Positions 43,573 to 52,875 of a stretch of 64,000 nucleotides of DNA are shown here, in pieces. The notes beneath the pieces were generated by a model. It ran no database searches. It was not told where the DNA came from and was given only the letters and a program-made list of their open reading frames with translations. The stretch is from a bacterium (GTDB taxonomy: Bacteria > Actinomycetota > Aquicultoria > Aquicultorales > Aquicultoraceae). A program made the position numbers and the translations under genes. Position 1 is the first letter of the stretch; every line of letters starts with the position of its first letter. The stretch lies in NCBI GenBank assembly GCA_902810715.1, contig CADDYS010000001.1, positions 1 to 64,000 on the forward strand, given 5' to 3'.

Positions 43573-45555
43573 ATGGAAACAATGGATACTAAATTGGCTC
43601 GAGATGAACGCGCCGCGGGGCAGGCGGAAGAGCAAAACCTTCTGATCGCCAACCCACAATTTTGGTCAATCGTAATCATCTTTTTCCTCATCACACTTCA
43701 TCATTACGATAACTTAACGAGCTTCAGGATGTTCGCAGAGCTTGATTTGCCGTTGGGTATAACCAGGCACACAATCGACCGGGTACTTTATCTTGTGCCC
43801 ATAATCCTTAGCAGTTTCTCTTTTGGCCCGAGGGGTGGAAAGATAGCCGTAGTTTTCGCCGCCCTGGCCATGCTCCCACGGATCTTTTTTATTTCAGAGT
43901 ATTCAATCACTGCCTTATGGGAGACTGCAGTAGTTACTCTAATCGGGAGCCTTGCCCCGCTTGGGCTTGGCCACTACAGAAAACAAAGCGAGCAACTTGA
44001 AGCCACAATGGAAAAGCTCGAGTCGACTGAGCGCGAGCTTCACACAACCGTCCAGCTCACAATGGAGCAGGAGCGGCAGCTATCTGTTATCAATACATTC
44101 TCCAGGATGCTTAGCCAGTCCCTAGCGTTAGATCAGGTTTTAAGGGCCGCTATGGATATAGTTATCGGCATAATCGATGTTGAGGTGGTTCAGGTATTCT
44201 CGATAGACTCCTCACGTGGGGCATTGAGACTGATAGCCCATAAGGGGATTAGCGAAGAATCCGCCATTGCTCTTGATGGGACAAGAATCGGAGAAGGTCT
44301 TTGCGGGCGTGTGGCCGAGACGGGGGAGCCGATAGTAATGGGGGATATGCTAAGCGTGCCGCTTACCGCGCGCAGTGTAACTGTGGGCACGCTCTGTGTG
44401 GCATCGCGTGAGGACAGACAATTTAAAGAGCCGGAAGTAAAGCTTCTATCAGCCCTGGGAAATTTAATCGGTATCGCAATAAACAACTCTGTTTTATACC
44501 ACGAGAGGGAGATAGCAACAGAACAGCTCGAGGTATCGGAGAAAAGGTACCGCCAAGTTTTCGAGAACGCCCATGATGCAATCTGGGTGCAGGACTTATC
44601 CGGCAGGGTCACCGCTGCAAACCAGGCGGCGGCCGAGCTTTTCGGCTATGATTTATCCGAGCTTATTGGGGCCGATAGTGAGCAGTTCTTTGTCTCGGAT
44701 TCACCTATACTTTCTGAGACGAGGCGTGATGCGATCCTGAAAGGCGAGGAAGACCAGGCCCCGTACAGACGAAAGATCATCAAGAAAGATGGTTCAGAAG
44801 CTTTTGTTACTCTGACTGCAAACCTGATAACTAAAGACGATAGCCCCGAGGGCGTACAGTTTATTGGTTGCGATATTACGAAAGAGGTCAGGATGCAGGA
44901 AAACCAGGCCTTCTACCTTCAGCAAGTCACCAAAGGACACGAGGAGGAGCGCCAGCGTATATCCCGCGACCTGCACGACTCAACAGCCCAGAATCTTATC
45001 GCTACGCTTCGCCAACTTGAGCAGTTTAACGAAGAAAATACACAGCTTCCGGAAGAAAAGCAGAAGTTCTTGTGGAGCCTTCATGGGCAGCTTAAAAGTT
45101 CGCTGCATGAAATACGGCAACTAAGCCGCGACCTGAGACCATCAGTTCTCGACAATTTGGGACTTCTCCCCGCAGTGGAATGGTTGGTAGAGCAACTGGA
45201 AACCGAACATCAAGTAGAGTCGAAGCTGACCGTATCGGGTAAGGAGAAGCGATTCTCGCAAGAGATTGAAATAACGCTCTTTCGCATTATACAGGAGGCG
45301 ATAAGAAATATCGCTAAGCACGCCGAGGCCACGGAGGCCCAGGTAACCATCGAGTTTAAGGATAATGAGACCAGAGTTGTTATAAGCGACAACGGCAAAG
45401 GGTTTGAGTTACCGGCAAACATCGGCGACCTATCCCGTCGCGGCAAGCTCGGGATAGACGGCATGCAGACACGGGCAAGGCTCGCCGGCGGCACCTTTGA
45501 TATCCGATCGGAGCCCGGCAAGGGAACAAAGATAACATTTTCTTTACCAGCATGA
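43573..45555 (+). CDS. NarX/DegS-type sensor kinase with GAF and PAS domains
   Basis: 660 residues: membrane region like that of the kinase at 25260 (about 30-140), coiled coil, a GAF domain (about 165-310; GEGLCGRVAETGEPIVMGD), a PAS domain (about 325-435), HisKA_3 with phospho-acceptor His468 (ISRDLHDSTAQ) and HATPase. The GAF domain is the main difference from its paralog and adds a second cytoplasmic input. Ends at a bidirectional terminator shared with sat. Confidence 0.92.
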   Translation: METMDTKLARDERAAGQAEEQNLLIANPQFWSIVIIFFLITLHHYDNLTSFRMFAELDLPLGITRHTIDRVLYLVPIILSSFSFGPRGGKIAVVFAALAMLPRIFFISEYSITALWETAVVTLIGSLAPLGLGHYRKQSEQLEATMEKLESTERELHTTVQLTMEQERQLSVINTFSRMLSQSLALDQVLRAAMDIVIGIIDVEVVQVFSIDSSRGALRLIAHKGISEESAIALDGTRIGEGLCGRVAETGEPIVMGDMLSVPLTARSVTVGTLCVASREDRQFKEPEVKLLSALGNLIGIAINNSVLYHEREIATEQLEVSEKRYRQVFENAHDAIWVQDLSGRVTAANQAAAELFGYDLSELIGADSEQFFVSDSPILSETRRDAILKGEEDQAPYRRKIIKKDGSEAFVTLTANLITKDDSPEGVQFIGCDITKEVRMQENQAFYLQQVTKGHEEERQRISRDLHDSTAQNLIATLRQLEQFNEENTQLPEEKQKFLWSLHGQLKSSLHEIRQLSRDLRPSVLDNLGLLPAVEWLVEQLETEHQVESKLTVSGKEKRFSQEIEITLFRIIQEAIRNIAKHAEATEAQVTIEFKDNETRVVISDNGKGFELPANIGDLSRRGKLGIDGMQTRARLAGGTFDIRSEPGKGTKITFSLPA

Positions 45556-45585
45556 AAAAGCGGGTCTTAGATCTCTTAAACAAAA

Positions 45586-45612
45586 ACGCGCCTTTCCAGT
45601 GGAAAGGCGCGT
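45586..45612. terminator. bidirectional terminator between kinase and sat
   Basis: ACGCGCCTTTCC pairs perfectly over 12 bp with GGAAAGGCGCGT around AGT, with A-rich sequence on the left and CTTTTAAT on the right, so it can work in both directions. Confidence 0.9.
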
Positions 45613-45629
45613 AGCTTTTAATATAAAAA

Positions 45630-46850
45630 TTACTTCTCGCCCTCAGCATACTTATGAAGCTTAACTTCTACTTTTTCTGTGAGGCCGGCATAGTATTCTC
45701 TTAGGATTTCTAGAACCTCTGCGCGGCTGAAGTGATCCGGTACCTCTTCGCCCTCGGAGAGCATCTTTCTTAGCTTGGTACCGCTGAGAAGCAGCCTGTC
45801 CTCTTTGCCGTGCGGGCAGGTTCTCATTGAAGCCATACCATCGCACTTGGTGCAGTAGAAGGTCCAGTCGATCTTAAGCGGCTTTGTAATGAGAGCGTCT
45901 TTCGGAATCTCATCAAAGATGTGCTGTGCATCGAACGGGCCGTAGTACTCGCCAACACCGGCATGGTCGCGGCCAACGATGAGGTGGCTGCAACCGTAAT
46001 TCTGACGGAACGTTGCGTGAAGGAGTGCCTCGCGCGGTCCGGCATAACGCATCTCCGCCGGGTATCCTGCCTGGATAACGGTGTTCGGCACAAAGTAAAG
46101 TTCAACGAGTTTATCGATAGCTTTTACCCTGACCTCCGCCGGGATATCGCCTGGTTTTAGTTTACCGACCAGCTGGTGGATAAGAACACCATCGGTTACC
46201 TCGATAGCGATTTTTGTGAGGAACTCGTGGGAGCGGTGCATCGGATTCCTGAGCTGCATCGCGGCAACGGTGCTCCATCCCCTCTCCTCGAAAGCCTTCC
46301 TGGTCTCTGCCGGGCGCATGTAGACGCTTTTGAACATCTCCGGGAAGTAGCTCTCGCTAAACACCTTAACATTACCTGCGAGGTTCACATCACCCTGTGC
46401 CATAACTTTCTGTACACCCGGGTGACCTTCCATGTCATCGGTTCTAAATACCTGTTTGCACTCATGAACTTTGTCGATCTCATATTTCTCGGTAATCTCC
46501 ATCATACCCATGAGTTCGTTGGTTTCACTGTCAACTAATGCGACTTCTTGACCTTCTTTAAGGTTATTGGCTTGCTCTTTTGAAGTGGAAAGGGTAATCG
46601 GGATTGGCCAGAAGATGCCGTTTGACATTGTGTACTCATCGACTACGCCTTTCCAATCCGCCTTAGTCATGAATCCATCCAGCGGGGTAAAGGCTCCGAT
46701 ACCCATCATGATGAGGTCGCCCGTCTCACGGGAGCTCATCATAACCTTCTCTAATGTCTGTGCTTTTTCCCATGATTCTTTGAGCGCGTCGCCTTCGAGT
46801 AGAAGCGGTTTCAAATCACCGCCACCATGGGGGGGAACTAATTTTGACAT
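45630..46850 (-). CDS. sat: sulfate adenylyltransferase Sat
   Basis: 406 residues of the dissimilatory homo-oligomeric Sat family: [16 protein letters not shown] (phosphate-binding RNP/HxxH region), [19 protein letters not shown], and the C-terminal zinc-type cysteines ([15 protein letters not shown]). It activates sulfate with ATP to APS for AprBA. Transcribed alone on the minus strand; AAGGAGG precedes the ATG. Expression is linked to apr and dsrC by the shared operator upstream. Confidence 0.97.
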   Translation of the reverse strand: MSKLVPPHGGGDLKPLLLEGDALKESWEKAQTLEKVMMSSRETGDLIMMGIGAFTPLDGFMTKADWKGVVDEYTMSNGIFWPIPITLSTSKEQANNLKEGQEVALVDSETNELMGMMEITEKYEIDKVHECKQVFRTDDMEGHPGVQKVMAQGDVNLAGNVKVFSESYFPEMFKSVYMRPAETRKAFEERGWSTVAAMQLRNPMHRSHEFLTKIAIEVTDGVLIHQLVGKLKPGDIPAEVRVKAIDKLVELYFVPNTVIQAGYPAEMRYAGPREALLHATFRQNYGCSHLIVGRDHAGVGEYYGPFDAQHIFDEIPKDALITKPLKIDWTFYCTKCDGMASMRTCPHGKEDRLLLSGTKLRKMLSEGEEVPDHFSRAEVLEILREYYAGLTEKVEVKLHKYAEGEK

Positions 46851-46924
46851 AATACCTCCTTAAGTTGTCTTTGATTTCTATATCGAACCGAAGTTCGTAT
46901 CTGAAGGGTATTGTCTTAATGGAT

Positions 46925-46972
46925 TGTAACAATTGTTCCAATAAGCGTAGCATTGCTGCAGGTATTTGTCAA
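46925..46972 (-). promoter_or_regulatory. sulfur-regulon promoter/operator of sat
   Basis: On the minus strand: TTGACA (46972-46967), 17-bp spacer, TACGCT (46949-46944), 3 bp, then the dyad at 46940-46925 (plus-strand reading TGTAACAATTGTTCCA). The rest of the gap to 47131 is purine-rich simple sequence (AGAGAACAGATAACAGAAAC type) without a gene. Confidence 0.8.
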
Positions 46973-47131
46973 GTAAATAGCAAATAGTTCAAAGATCGGA
47001 AATAAGAGAACAGATAACAGAAACAAGAGACAAGAGAATAGAAACCAGGAAGAAGGCTAAACTGAGCAGTTATCGGGAAGGAACTGGATAAGGAGCTAGA
47101 GGCAAAAAGCAGAAACCACTAAGTTTCTGCT

Positions 47132-47527
47132 TTAGTGACCGCCGGCCGCTATGATGCCGGAGGCTGCCCCTACGAGAATCAGCACTTCAAGAATTGCAAG
47201 GATTGCATAGATCGTATCCTTTTTCTTGATGAGTGTTGGGATGATCGCTATATAGCACATTATTGTTGTAGCTGCCAAGAACGCGATAGGGAAGAAGTTT
47301 AGGAAATCACTATGGCGATACATTCCTAACCAGGTCCAGCCTGTCTTTATGCCGGTTGTTTCAAGGTATTTGTGGCTCTTCATGCCCCAGAAATTGGATA
47401 CTTGATCGAGAGGGATTTTAGGCTCCAAGATGCCGAAGATATAGACTAATATAATGATGGGGTAAATTGGGATTAAAATATAAGGTGAAAGTGGAGGCCG
47501 GGGAAAAAGATGCGTAGGCGGTACCAT
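47132..47527 (-). CDS. hypothetical membrane protein, paralog of 47610-48119
   Basis: 131 residues, three to four membrane helices. From residue ~35 it aligns with the neighbour at 47610 (LEPKIP, GWTWLGMYRHSDFLNFF, IKKKD, AASGI). Its N terminus (PPTHLFPRPPLSPYILIP) is unlike the neighbour and probably does not represent the ancestral start: the 33-bp fragment at 47551-47583 lies just upstream. Probably part of the TauE operon on the minus strand; function unknown. Confidence 0.6.
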   Translation of the reverse strand: MVPPTHLFPRPPLSPYILIPIYPIIILVYIFGILEPKIPLDQVSNFWGMKSHKYLETTGIKTGWTWLGMYRHSDFLNFFPIAFLAATTIMCYIAIIPTLIKKKDTIYAILAILEVLILVGAASGIIAAGGH

Positions 47528-47550
47528 AAAAACCTTATAAACAGATCATT

Positions 47551-47583
47551 TGCGGTGTTCTTGTTTATTGTTGGTCTTATAGG
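47551..47583. repeat. 33-bp copy of a tauE-type gene segment
   Basis: The 33 bp match 49917-49949 (inside the TauE gene at 49777) at all but one base, and similarity stops abruptly on both sides. It lies between the two paralogous membrane-protein genes and may explain the altered N terminus of the shorter one. Confidence 0.75.
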
Positions 47584-47609
47584 CTGCCTACGCATATCTA
47601 GAAAAACAG

Positions 47610-48119
47610 TTACTCGCCGATATGTACGATACCGGATGCTGCAAACAATAGAACAGCTACCTCTGCCAAAGCAATAACAGCAAAAGCTATATCCTTTTTA
47701 CGAAGTAGCTTTGGTAGTATCGCAAGATAGCAAACTATACTAACTAACCCCAGAGCCGCGACACCGAAGAAGTTAAGCATATCTCCGTAATGATACATTC
47801 CAATCCATGCCCAACCCTGCTTCAGACCCGCAACATCCATAAACTGGCCTGAGGGCAGATGCCAGTATTTTGGGATTTCAGAAACCGGTATTTTTGGCTC
47901 TACGATACCAGTTAAATATATTACGAATGCGACTATAATTCCAGCCAATCCCATCTGCCGACCTGCTCCAAGAATACTTGAGTAGATAAGCTGCTCTTCG
48001 GTAGCCTTTGGACGTTGCTTTTCAATATTTTCAGCCGGTGTTACTTGATCATCTAACCTAGTTAACCTACCGTTTTTTGTTGGAGAAACAGCCATACCAA
48101 CCTCCTTATCTTTTGCCAT
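47610..48119 (-). CDS. hypothetical membrane protein next to TauE exporter
   Basis: 169 residues: hydrophilic N-terminal ~55, then four membrane helices with VEPKIPVSEIPKYW, GWAWIGMYHYGDMLNFFG and LLRKKDIAFAVIALAEVAVL. I do not recognise a named family. It starts directly after the TauE gene (adjacent codons) and is paralogous to the next gene, so both are likely partners of that exporter. AAGGAGGT before the ATG. Confidence 0.7.
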   Translation of the reverse strand: MAKDKEVGMAVSPTKNGRLTRLDDQVTPAENIEKQRPKATEEQLIYSSILGAGRQMGLAGIIVAFVIYLTGIVEPKIPVSEIPKYWHLPSGQFMDVAGLKQGWAWIGMYHYGDMLNFFGVAALGLVSIVCYLAILPKLLRKKDIAFAVIALAEVAVLLFAASGIVHIGE

Positions 48120-49076
48120 TTAAATGCCGAAGCCTTTCAGGATTGCCCTAAATCCGGACAAGAAAAGCATAACTATAACGAAATATCTGATCGCGGACGG
48201 TTTTGCTTTAGTAAGCAGCTTGGCTCCGACAAACGCACCCAACATCATTCCGATTATTGATGGGGCAACAATCAATGGAATAATCGCTCCTTTATTTATA
48301 TAGACCCATGCGGCAGATGTATCAGTTATTGAAAGCAAGAAACTGCTGGTTGCAACCGATAACTTAAGTGGTGCGCCCATGACCAGGTTTAAAACCGGCA
48401 CATTGGCCCAGCCCGCGCCAAGCCCGAACATACCGGCCATAAAACCTATAAACGCAAATAGGACTAACCCTACCGGGGTACGATGAATTTTCCAATCAAC
48501 GTTCTGCTGTGTTGAATCCTCATGGTAAATACCGCTGATTCTTAACGCGGTCGATAGGGAATCGGGCACTTTAACTGTGGGATACTCAGATTTTTTAGCG
48601 ATAATCATAACCACAACTATGGCTAGAATGACGCCACCAAGCCCGAATTGCACGATGTTTTTTGGAAGTGCCAGCCCGACCGCCGCACCTAGAATTGAAA
48701 ATACAGATGCGATTAACGCGACGGGCATCGAAAGCCTGAGGTCGGCCAGGCCTCTCCTAAGAAGTCCCGGGCCTGCGGCCAATGATCCCGACAGGGCTAT
48801 CATCAAGCCCGCACCTCTCACAAAGTCAAGGTTAAACGGAAAGAAACTACTTACAATTGGGACAAAAAGAACCCCACCCCCAACCCCTGCGGGTATCGCC
48901 ACAATTCCCATGACGAAGGTAAGTAGAAATAATGATAGGGGCCAGACCCACCATGGGGTCCCGCTAGCTGCGCTGGCGGTTGGCTGGCCCGTAGCCATAA
49001 CAGGACTTACAGCTAAAAGAACTAAAACAATGATGATACCGAAAACAATAAAAGATTTTTTTAGCAAATTATACAC
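48120..49076 (-). CDS. TauE/SafE family exporter, paralog 2
   Basis: 318 residues, about eight membrane helices, with family motifs PAGVGGGVLFVPIV and GMFGLGAGWANVPVLNLVMG. An N-terminal hydrophobic segment may be a signal anchor. First gene of a three-gene minus-strand operon beside sat. Sulfite or a related sulfur anion is the likely substrate by family and context. Divergent from the exporter at 49777. The gap 49077-49489 carries both promoters but no clear boxes. Confidence 0.85.
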   Translation of the reverse strand: MYNLLKKSFIVFGIIIVLVLLAVSPVMATGQPTASAASGTPWWVWPLSLFLLTFVMGIVAIPAGVGGGVLFVPIVSSFFPFNLDFVRGAGLMIALSGSLAAGPGLLRRGLADLRLSMPVALIASVFSILGAAVGLALPKNIVQFGLGGVILAIVVVMIIAKKSEYPTVKVPDSLSTALRISGIYHEDSTQQNVDWKIHRTPVGLVLFAFIGFMAGMFGLGAGWANVPVLNLVMGAPLKLSVATSSFLLSITDTSAAWVYINKGAIIPLIVAPSIIGMMLGAFVGAKLLTKAKPSAIRYFVIVMLFLSGFRAILKGFGI

Positions 49077-49489
49077 CTTCCTCCTCTCCGACTAATCTCG
49101 CGAAATTAGCTTTAACTTCCATTCCATCACGGAGATAGATGATATGCATCGGGGCGATTGCTAATTGTTTAGCATAAATATCACCTAGCCATAACCGCTT
49201 TTAATATAGTGGTTTGGCTTAAATTACTTAGGAGATACAACTTTAGTTAATTGTGGTAACTAGTTATATATAGCAAAGTGACATAACACATCACAATCAA
49301 GAGGATAAACTGCTAAATAGCATGATGAAAACATTGCTAATAAATAACTGGTTTTTACTTAGCATGTTGACGTAAATACCCATAGTGATAATATGAGATT
49401 AGGCTTGCATGCTGAAGAAAACCAAGAGATTTAAACCTTAGGTTAAGGAGGTGCAAAATACTAATACAGTAGCAAAGGAGGTTGAATTT

Positions 49490-49732
49490 ATGGCGAAGCC
49501 CAATGCCAAGAAAGGCAAAAAGCCCTATCTAAAAGCCCTATTGTTCGGAATAGTTTCTTTAGTCTTATATGTACTAGTATTTACTAACGAGCAGTTTGTA
49601 AGAGAGACCTGGGCCAAAGGTGGAGTATATGCAGTGTTGCCGCTAGCCACCGTCTTTGTTTTTTCGTTTATTCACGGAAATTTTGCAGATGGTCTTATGT
49701 ATTTGTTTGGTCTCACAGCGAAGAAGAAGTAA
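49490..49732 (+). CDS. small two-helix membrane protein
   Basis: 80 residues from the ATG at 49490 behind AAGGAGG; a longer GTG frame at 49451 is less likely. Basic N terminus (AKPNAKKGKKPYLK), two membrane segments separated by a short loop (TNEQFVRETWAKGG), and a basic end AKKK. No family recognised. It precedes a TauE gene by 44 nt and is likely co-transcribed. Confidence 0.7.
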   Translation: MAKPNAKKGKKPYLKALLFGIVSLVLYVLVFTNEQFVRETWAKGGVYAVLPLATVFVFSFIHGNFADGLMYLFGLTAKKK

Positions 49733-49776
49733 CCGAAATGATCTTTAAAAATCCTATACGAAAAGAAGGGTGATTT

Positions 49777-50946
49777 ATGTCACGAAGTAAGATCATCACC
49801 CCTGCGCTGTTGGCAATTGTATTGCTATTGCTGCTATCAGCCGGCCCAGCACTGGCAACCGGTGAAGCAGTTGCAGCGTTTAAGGGAAATAAGTTTATTG
49901 AACTTTCAGTTTTTAATGCGGTGTTCTTGTTTATTGTTGGTTTTATAGGTGGAATGGTTAGTGGTTTTATAGGTTCAGGAGGCGCTTTTGTTTTGACTCC
50001 TGCAATGATGAGTATCGGTGTTCCTGGGCTGGTTGCGGTCGCAAGCAACATGTGCCACAAGTTTCCAAAGGCGCTGGTCGGTGCGATCAAACGCCATAAA
50101 TATGGTCAAGTTGACTTAAAGCTAGGCTTAACTTTAGGTATTTCGGCATCGATTGGCGTGGAAATCGGCATTAAAATTCAAAAGTATATACAACACATGT
50201 GGGGCGAGGCGGGCTCAAACCTTTATGTAAGCTTCGCATTTCTCGTTATACTTATAACGGTAGGCGGTTATGTCTTCTACGATGCGTGGAAAAGCAAGAA
50301 CCACACAGGTCCTGCTGCTCCTCCTCGTCTAGCTCTGGCTTTGCAAAAGATAAACATTCCCCCAATGATGACCTTTAAGACAGCGGGTCTGAGGATATCT
50401 ATGTGGATTACAATACCTGTAGGTCTTGCAACGGGCCTTCTTGCCGCGACGATTGCGGTTGGAGGATTTATAGGTGTTCCGGGAATGATGTATGTAATCG
50501 GCGCATCAAGCCTGGTGGCATCAGCATCAGAGCTGGTTATTGCCTTCGTCATGGGATTTGTCGGCTCAACGGAATGGGCGCTGGTTGGCAATATCGATAT
50601 CAGGTTGGTCCTCCTGATTCTTGCCGGCTCACTAGCTGGTGTTCAAATCGGCGCTTTAGGAACAACCTATGTAAAAGAGCATCTGATAAAAGTTGTTATG
50701 GGAAGCATCATGTTAATTGTTGCCTTCAGTAGGGGCTTTGCAATCCCAAAGTATACCAATCAGCTCGGCTTAACTCATGTGGCAAAAGGATTAATACCTG
50801 TTCTAAACACTATAAGCTTTTATATAATGGCATTCGCTCTTATATTAGGGGCTGCGATAATTCTAGGCAGCATGATAAAAGCCATGCGACATAAACCCGC
50901 TGAGGCTTATGAAAAAGTTTCTAGTCTTGAAAAAGCCGTCAATTAA
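49777..50946 (+). CDS. TauE/SafE family exporter, paralog 3
   Basis: 389 residues: signal-like first helix, then the TauE repeats (GFIGSGGAFVLTPAMM and AVGGFIGVPGMMYVIG), a cytoplasmic loop, and an additional C-terminal membrane helix with a hydrophilic tail. Longer than its two paralogs. The pattern NMCHKFPKALVGAIKRHKYG is typical of a TauE subset found in sulfate reducers. Operon with the small protein upstream and probably two Usp genes downstream. Confidence 0.85.
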   Translation: MSRSKIITPALLAIVLLLLLSAGPALATGEAVAAFKGNKFIELSVFNAVFLFIVGFIGGMVSGFIGSGGAFVLTPAMMSIGVPGLVAVASNMCHKFPKALVGAIKRHKYGQVDLKLGLTLGISASIGVEIGIKIQKYIQHMWGEAGSNLYVSFAFLVILITVGGYVFYDAWKSKNHTGPAAPPRLALALQKINIPPMMTFKTAGLRISMWITIPVGLATGLLAATIAVGGFIGVPGMMYVIGASSLVASASELVIAFVMGFVGSTEWALVGNIDIRLVLLILAGSLAGVQIGALGTTYVKEHLIKVVMGSIMLIVAFSRGFAIPKYTNQLGLTHVAKGLIPVLNTISFYIMAFALILGAAIILGSMIKAMRHKPAEAYEKVSSLEKAVN

Positions 50947-51023
50947 GGTGCAGGTTATTTACTTCAAACTGGGTAACGCGAGCTGCGTTATGCCGGCCAT
51001 TATGTAAAAGGAAGCTGATAGCT

Positions 51024-51902
51024 ATGGGTAAATTAGTATCGATGCGGAAGGTCAGGAATATTCTGATTTTAGTCGCTGTTGACGGCTCAGATTCCAGCAA
51101 AAACGCGCTTAGGCAGGCCATCAAATTTGCTCGTAATGAGCATTGCGGAGTAACGGCTGTAACAGTTCTACCTCCATACGAGGGAGAGTTGGATCTTACC
51201 GGGTTCCAAAACATGAGAGAATCTTTCAGAGAACCGGGCGAAAAAATTCTGGCCGAGGCTGAAAAGATAGCAACCGAGGAAGGCATCCAAATCAATACGA
51301 TTCTGGAGGAGGGCAATATCCATGAGGCGATCATTGATATTGCCGTGGCCAATGAATGCGACTTGATTGTCATGGGCCGAAGAGGTCTTTCAAGTATTGA
51401 GAGGGCTTTCATGGGAAGCGTTACTGCAAGAGTTATCGGGTACAGCCCGATCGACGTGCTCGTTATGCCGCAGGATAGCGTTATCAAGTGGAATAACGTG
51501 CTTCTTGCAGTTGACGGATCGCGGTATAGCGAGGTGGCCTCGAATAGGGCGATATCTTTAGCCCAAACCTATGGGCAAGAGTTAAACGTTTTATCGGTTG
51601 TCGATGTACCTGCCGAGGCTTATGCGGAAGCCCCTGATTTTATCGAGAAGATGATTGCCAACGCAAGGGAGACAGCGGAGGTTGTAGAAAATATGGCGAA
51701 GGCAGCGGGGCTTAGATCTCGGTCGTTTGTAAGAGAAGGAGAGGCTTATAAAAAGATAATCGATTTAGCCAGGGAACTTGAGTCGAGCATTATCTGCATG
51801 GGAAGCCATGGTCGCACGGGCTTAAGGCGCCTTCTTATGGGAAGCGTTACTGAAAAAGTAATAGGAAGCGCACCGTGTCCGGTACTCGTTGTTAAAACTT
51901 AA
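51024..51902 (+). CDS. tandem universal stress protein, paralog 2
   Basis: 292 residues, two Usp domains with ATP-binding motifs (MGRRGLSSIERAFMGSV, GSHGRTGLRRLLMGSV). Closest to the Usp at 28944, which also follows a TauE gene, so exporter and Usp seem to have been duplicated as a unit. The start could also be the Met seven codons in. Confidence 0.9.
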   Translation: MGKLVSMRKVRNILILVAVDGSDSSKNALRQAIKFARNEHCGVTAVTVLPPYEGELDLTGFQNMRESFREPGEKILAEAEKIATEEGIQINTILEEGNIHEAIIDIAVANECDLIVMGRRGLSSIERAFMGSVTARVIGYSPIDVLVMPQDSVIKWNNVLLAVDGSRYSEVASNRAISLAQTYGQELNVLSVVDVPAEAYAEAPDFIEKMIANARETAEVVENMAKAAGLRSRSFVREGEAYKKIIDLARELESSIICMGSHGRTGLRRLLMGSVTEKVIGSAPCPVLVVKT

Positions 51903-52013
51903 TAGCGGCAACGCAATCAAAAAATTTTTTTGCTGCCGGTAGTAATACGTATTGATTTTACCGCCGAAATGAAGGACGATTTTCTTTGAGACGATTTAAG
52001 GAGATCGCGATTT

Positions 52014-52874
52014 ATGAGTCGGTACAGAAATATCCTGGTTGCATTCGACGGGTCGGATTCCAGCAAAAACGCGCTTAAGCAAATCCTAAGGCTTGCAAAG
52101 AAGGAAAACTTCAGGGCGACAGCCGTAACTGTTCTTAAAAATAATGAGAGCGAGGCGGATGTTAACCGGGCCAAGAACGCACAAGAAGCTTCCAGAATGC
52201 CCGGCGAGCCGATTGTTACCAACTCGGTAAAGATGGTTGTTAAAGAAAACGGTGATGAAGTGCAGATGATACTCGAAGAAGGTGTTGTCCATAAGGCGAT
52301 CATAGATGTGGCCGAGAAGCGGTCCTGCGATCTTATAGTCATGGGAAGGCGAAGCCTGACAAGACTTGAGAGAGCCCTGGCCGGTAGCTTTTCCGCGCAG
52401 GTTATGAGACATAGCCCGCTGGATGTTCTTGTCATGCAAAACACAACGAGTCTTGGATGGAAGAGCGTTCTTCTTGCAACCGACGGGTCGAGGTTTAGCG
52501 AGGCCGCCTCGCAGAGGGCTATAGAAATCGCTCAGGAGCATGGTGGCGAGCTAAAAGTCGTCTCTGTAGTCGACACCACGGATAACATTCTCAATGAGAT
52601 GCCCGGCAATATAAATAGAATGAGCAGGCACGCGGGGGAGAACATAGAGTCGGTCAGACAAAAGGCAAAACCCTTTGACGTAAAGGTCGAGGGTTTTATC
52701 AGGTCGGGGCATCCGCACCTGGAGATTGTAAAGCTTGCCAAAGAGCTGAAAATCGATGTCCTGTGCATGGGGACCCACGGCAGGACCGGTCTTAACCGCC
52801 TTCTCATGGGAAGCGTGACTGAACAAGTTCTGGAGAACGCCCCTTGCTCGGTGTTGGTTGTGAAAGCTAGTTAG
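52014..52874 (+). CDS. tandem universal stress protein, paralog 3
   Basis: 286 residues, two Usp domains (MGRRSLTRLERALAGSF and GTHGRTGLNRLLMGSV). More diverged in the first domain than the paralogs at 28944 and 51024. Ribosome-binding site AAGGAGA. It ends 2 nt from the convergent RACo-like gene; the shared dispersed repeat AGCTCACAGCTGACAGCT (52874-52891) sits at the junction. Confidence 0.88.
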   Translation: MSRYRNILVAFDGSDSSKNALKQILRLAKKENFRATAVTVLKNNESEADVNRAKNAQEASRMPGEPIVTNSVKMVVKENGDEVQMILEEGVVHKAIIDVAEKRSCDLIVMGRRSLTRLERALAGSFSAQVMRHSPLDVLVMQNTTSLGWKSVLLATDGSRFSEAASQRAIEIAQEHGGELKVVSVVDTTDNILNEMPGNINRMSRHAGENIESVRQKAKPFDVKVEGFIRSGHPHLEIVKLAKELKIDVLCMGTHGRTGLNRLLMGSVTEQVLENAPCSVLVVKAS

Positions 52875-52875
52875 C

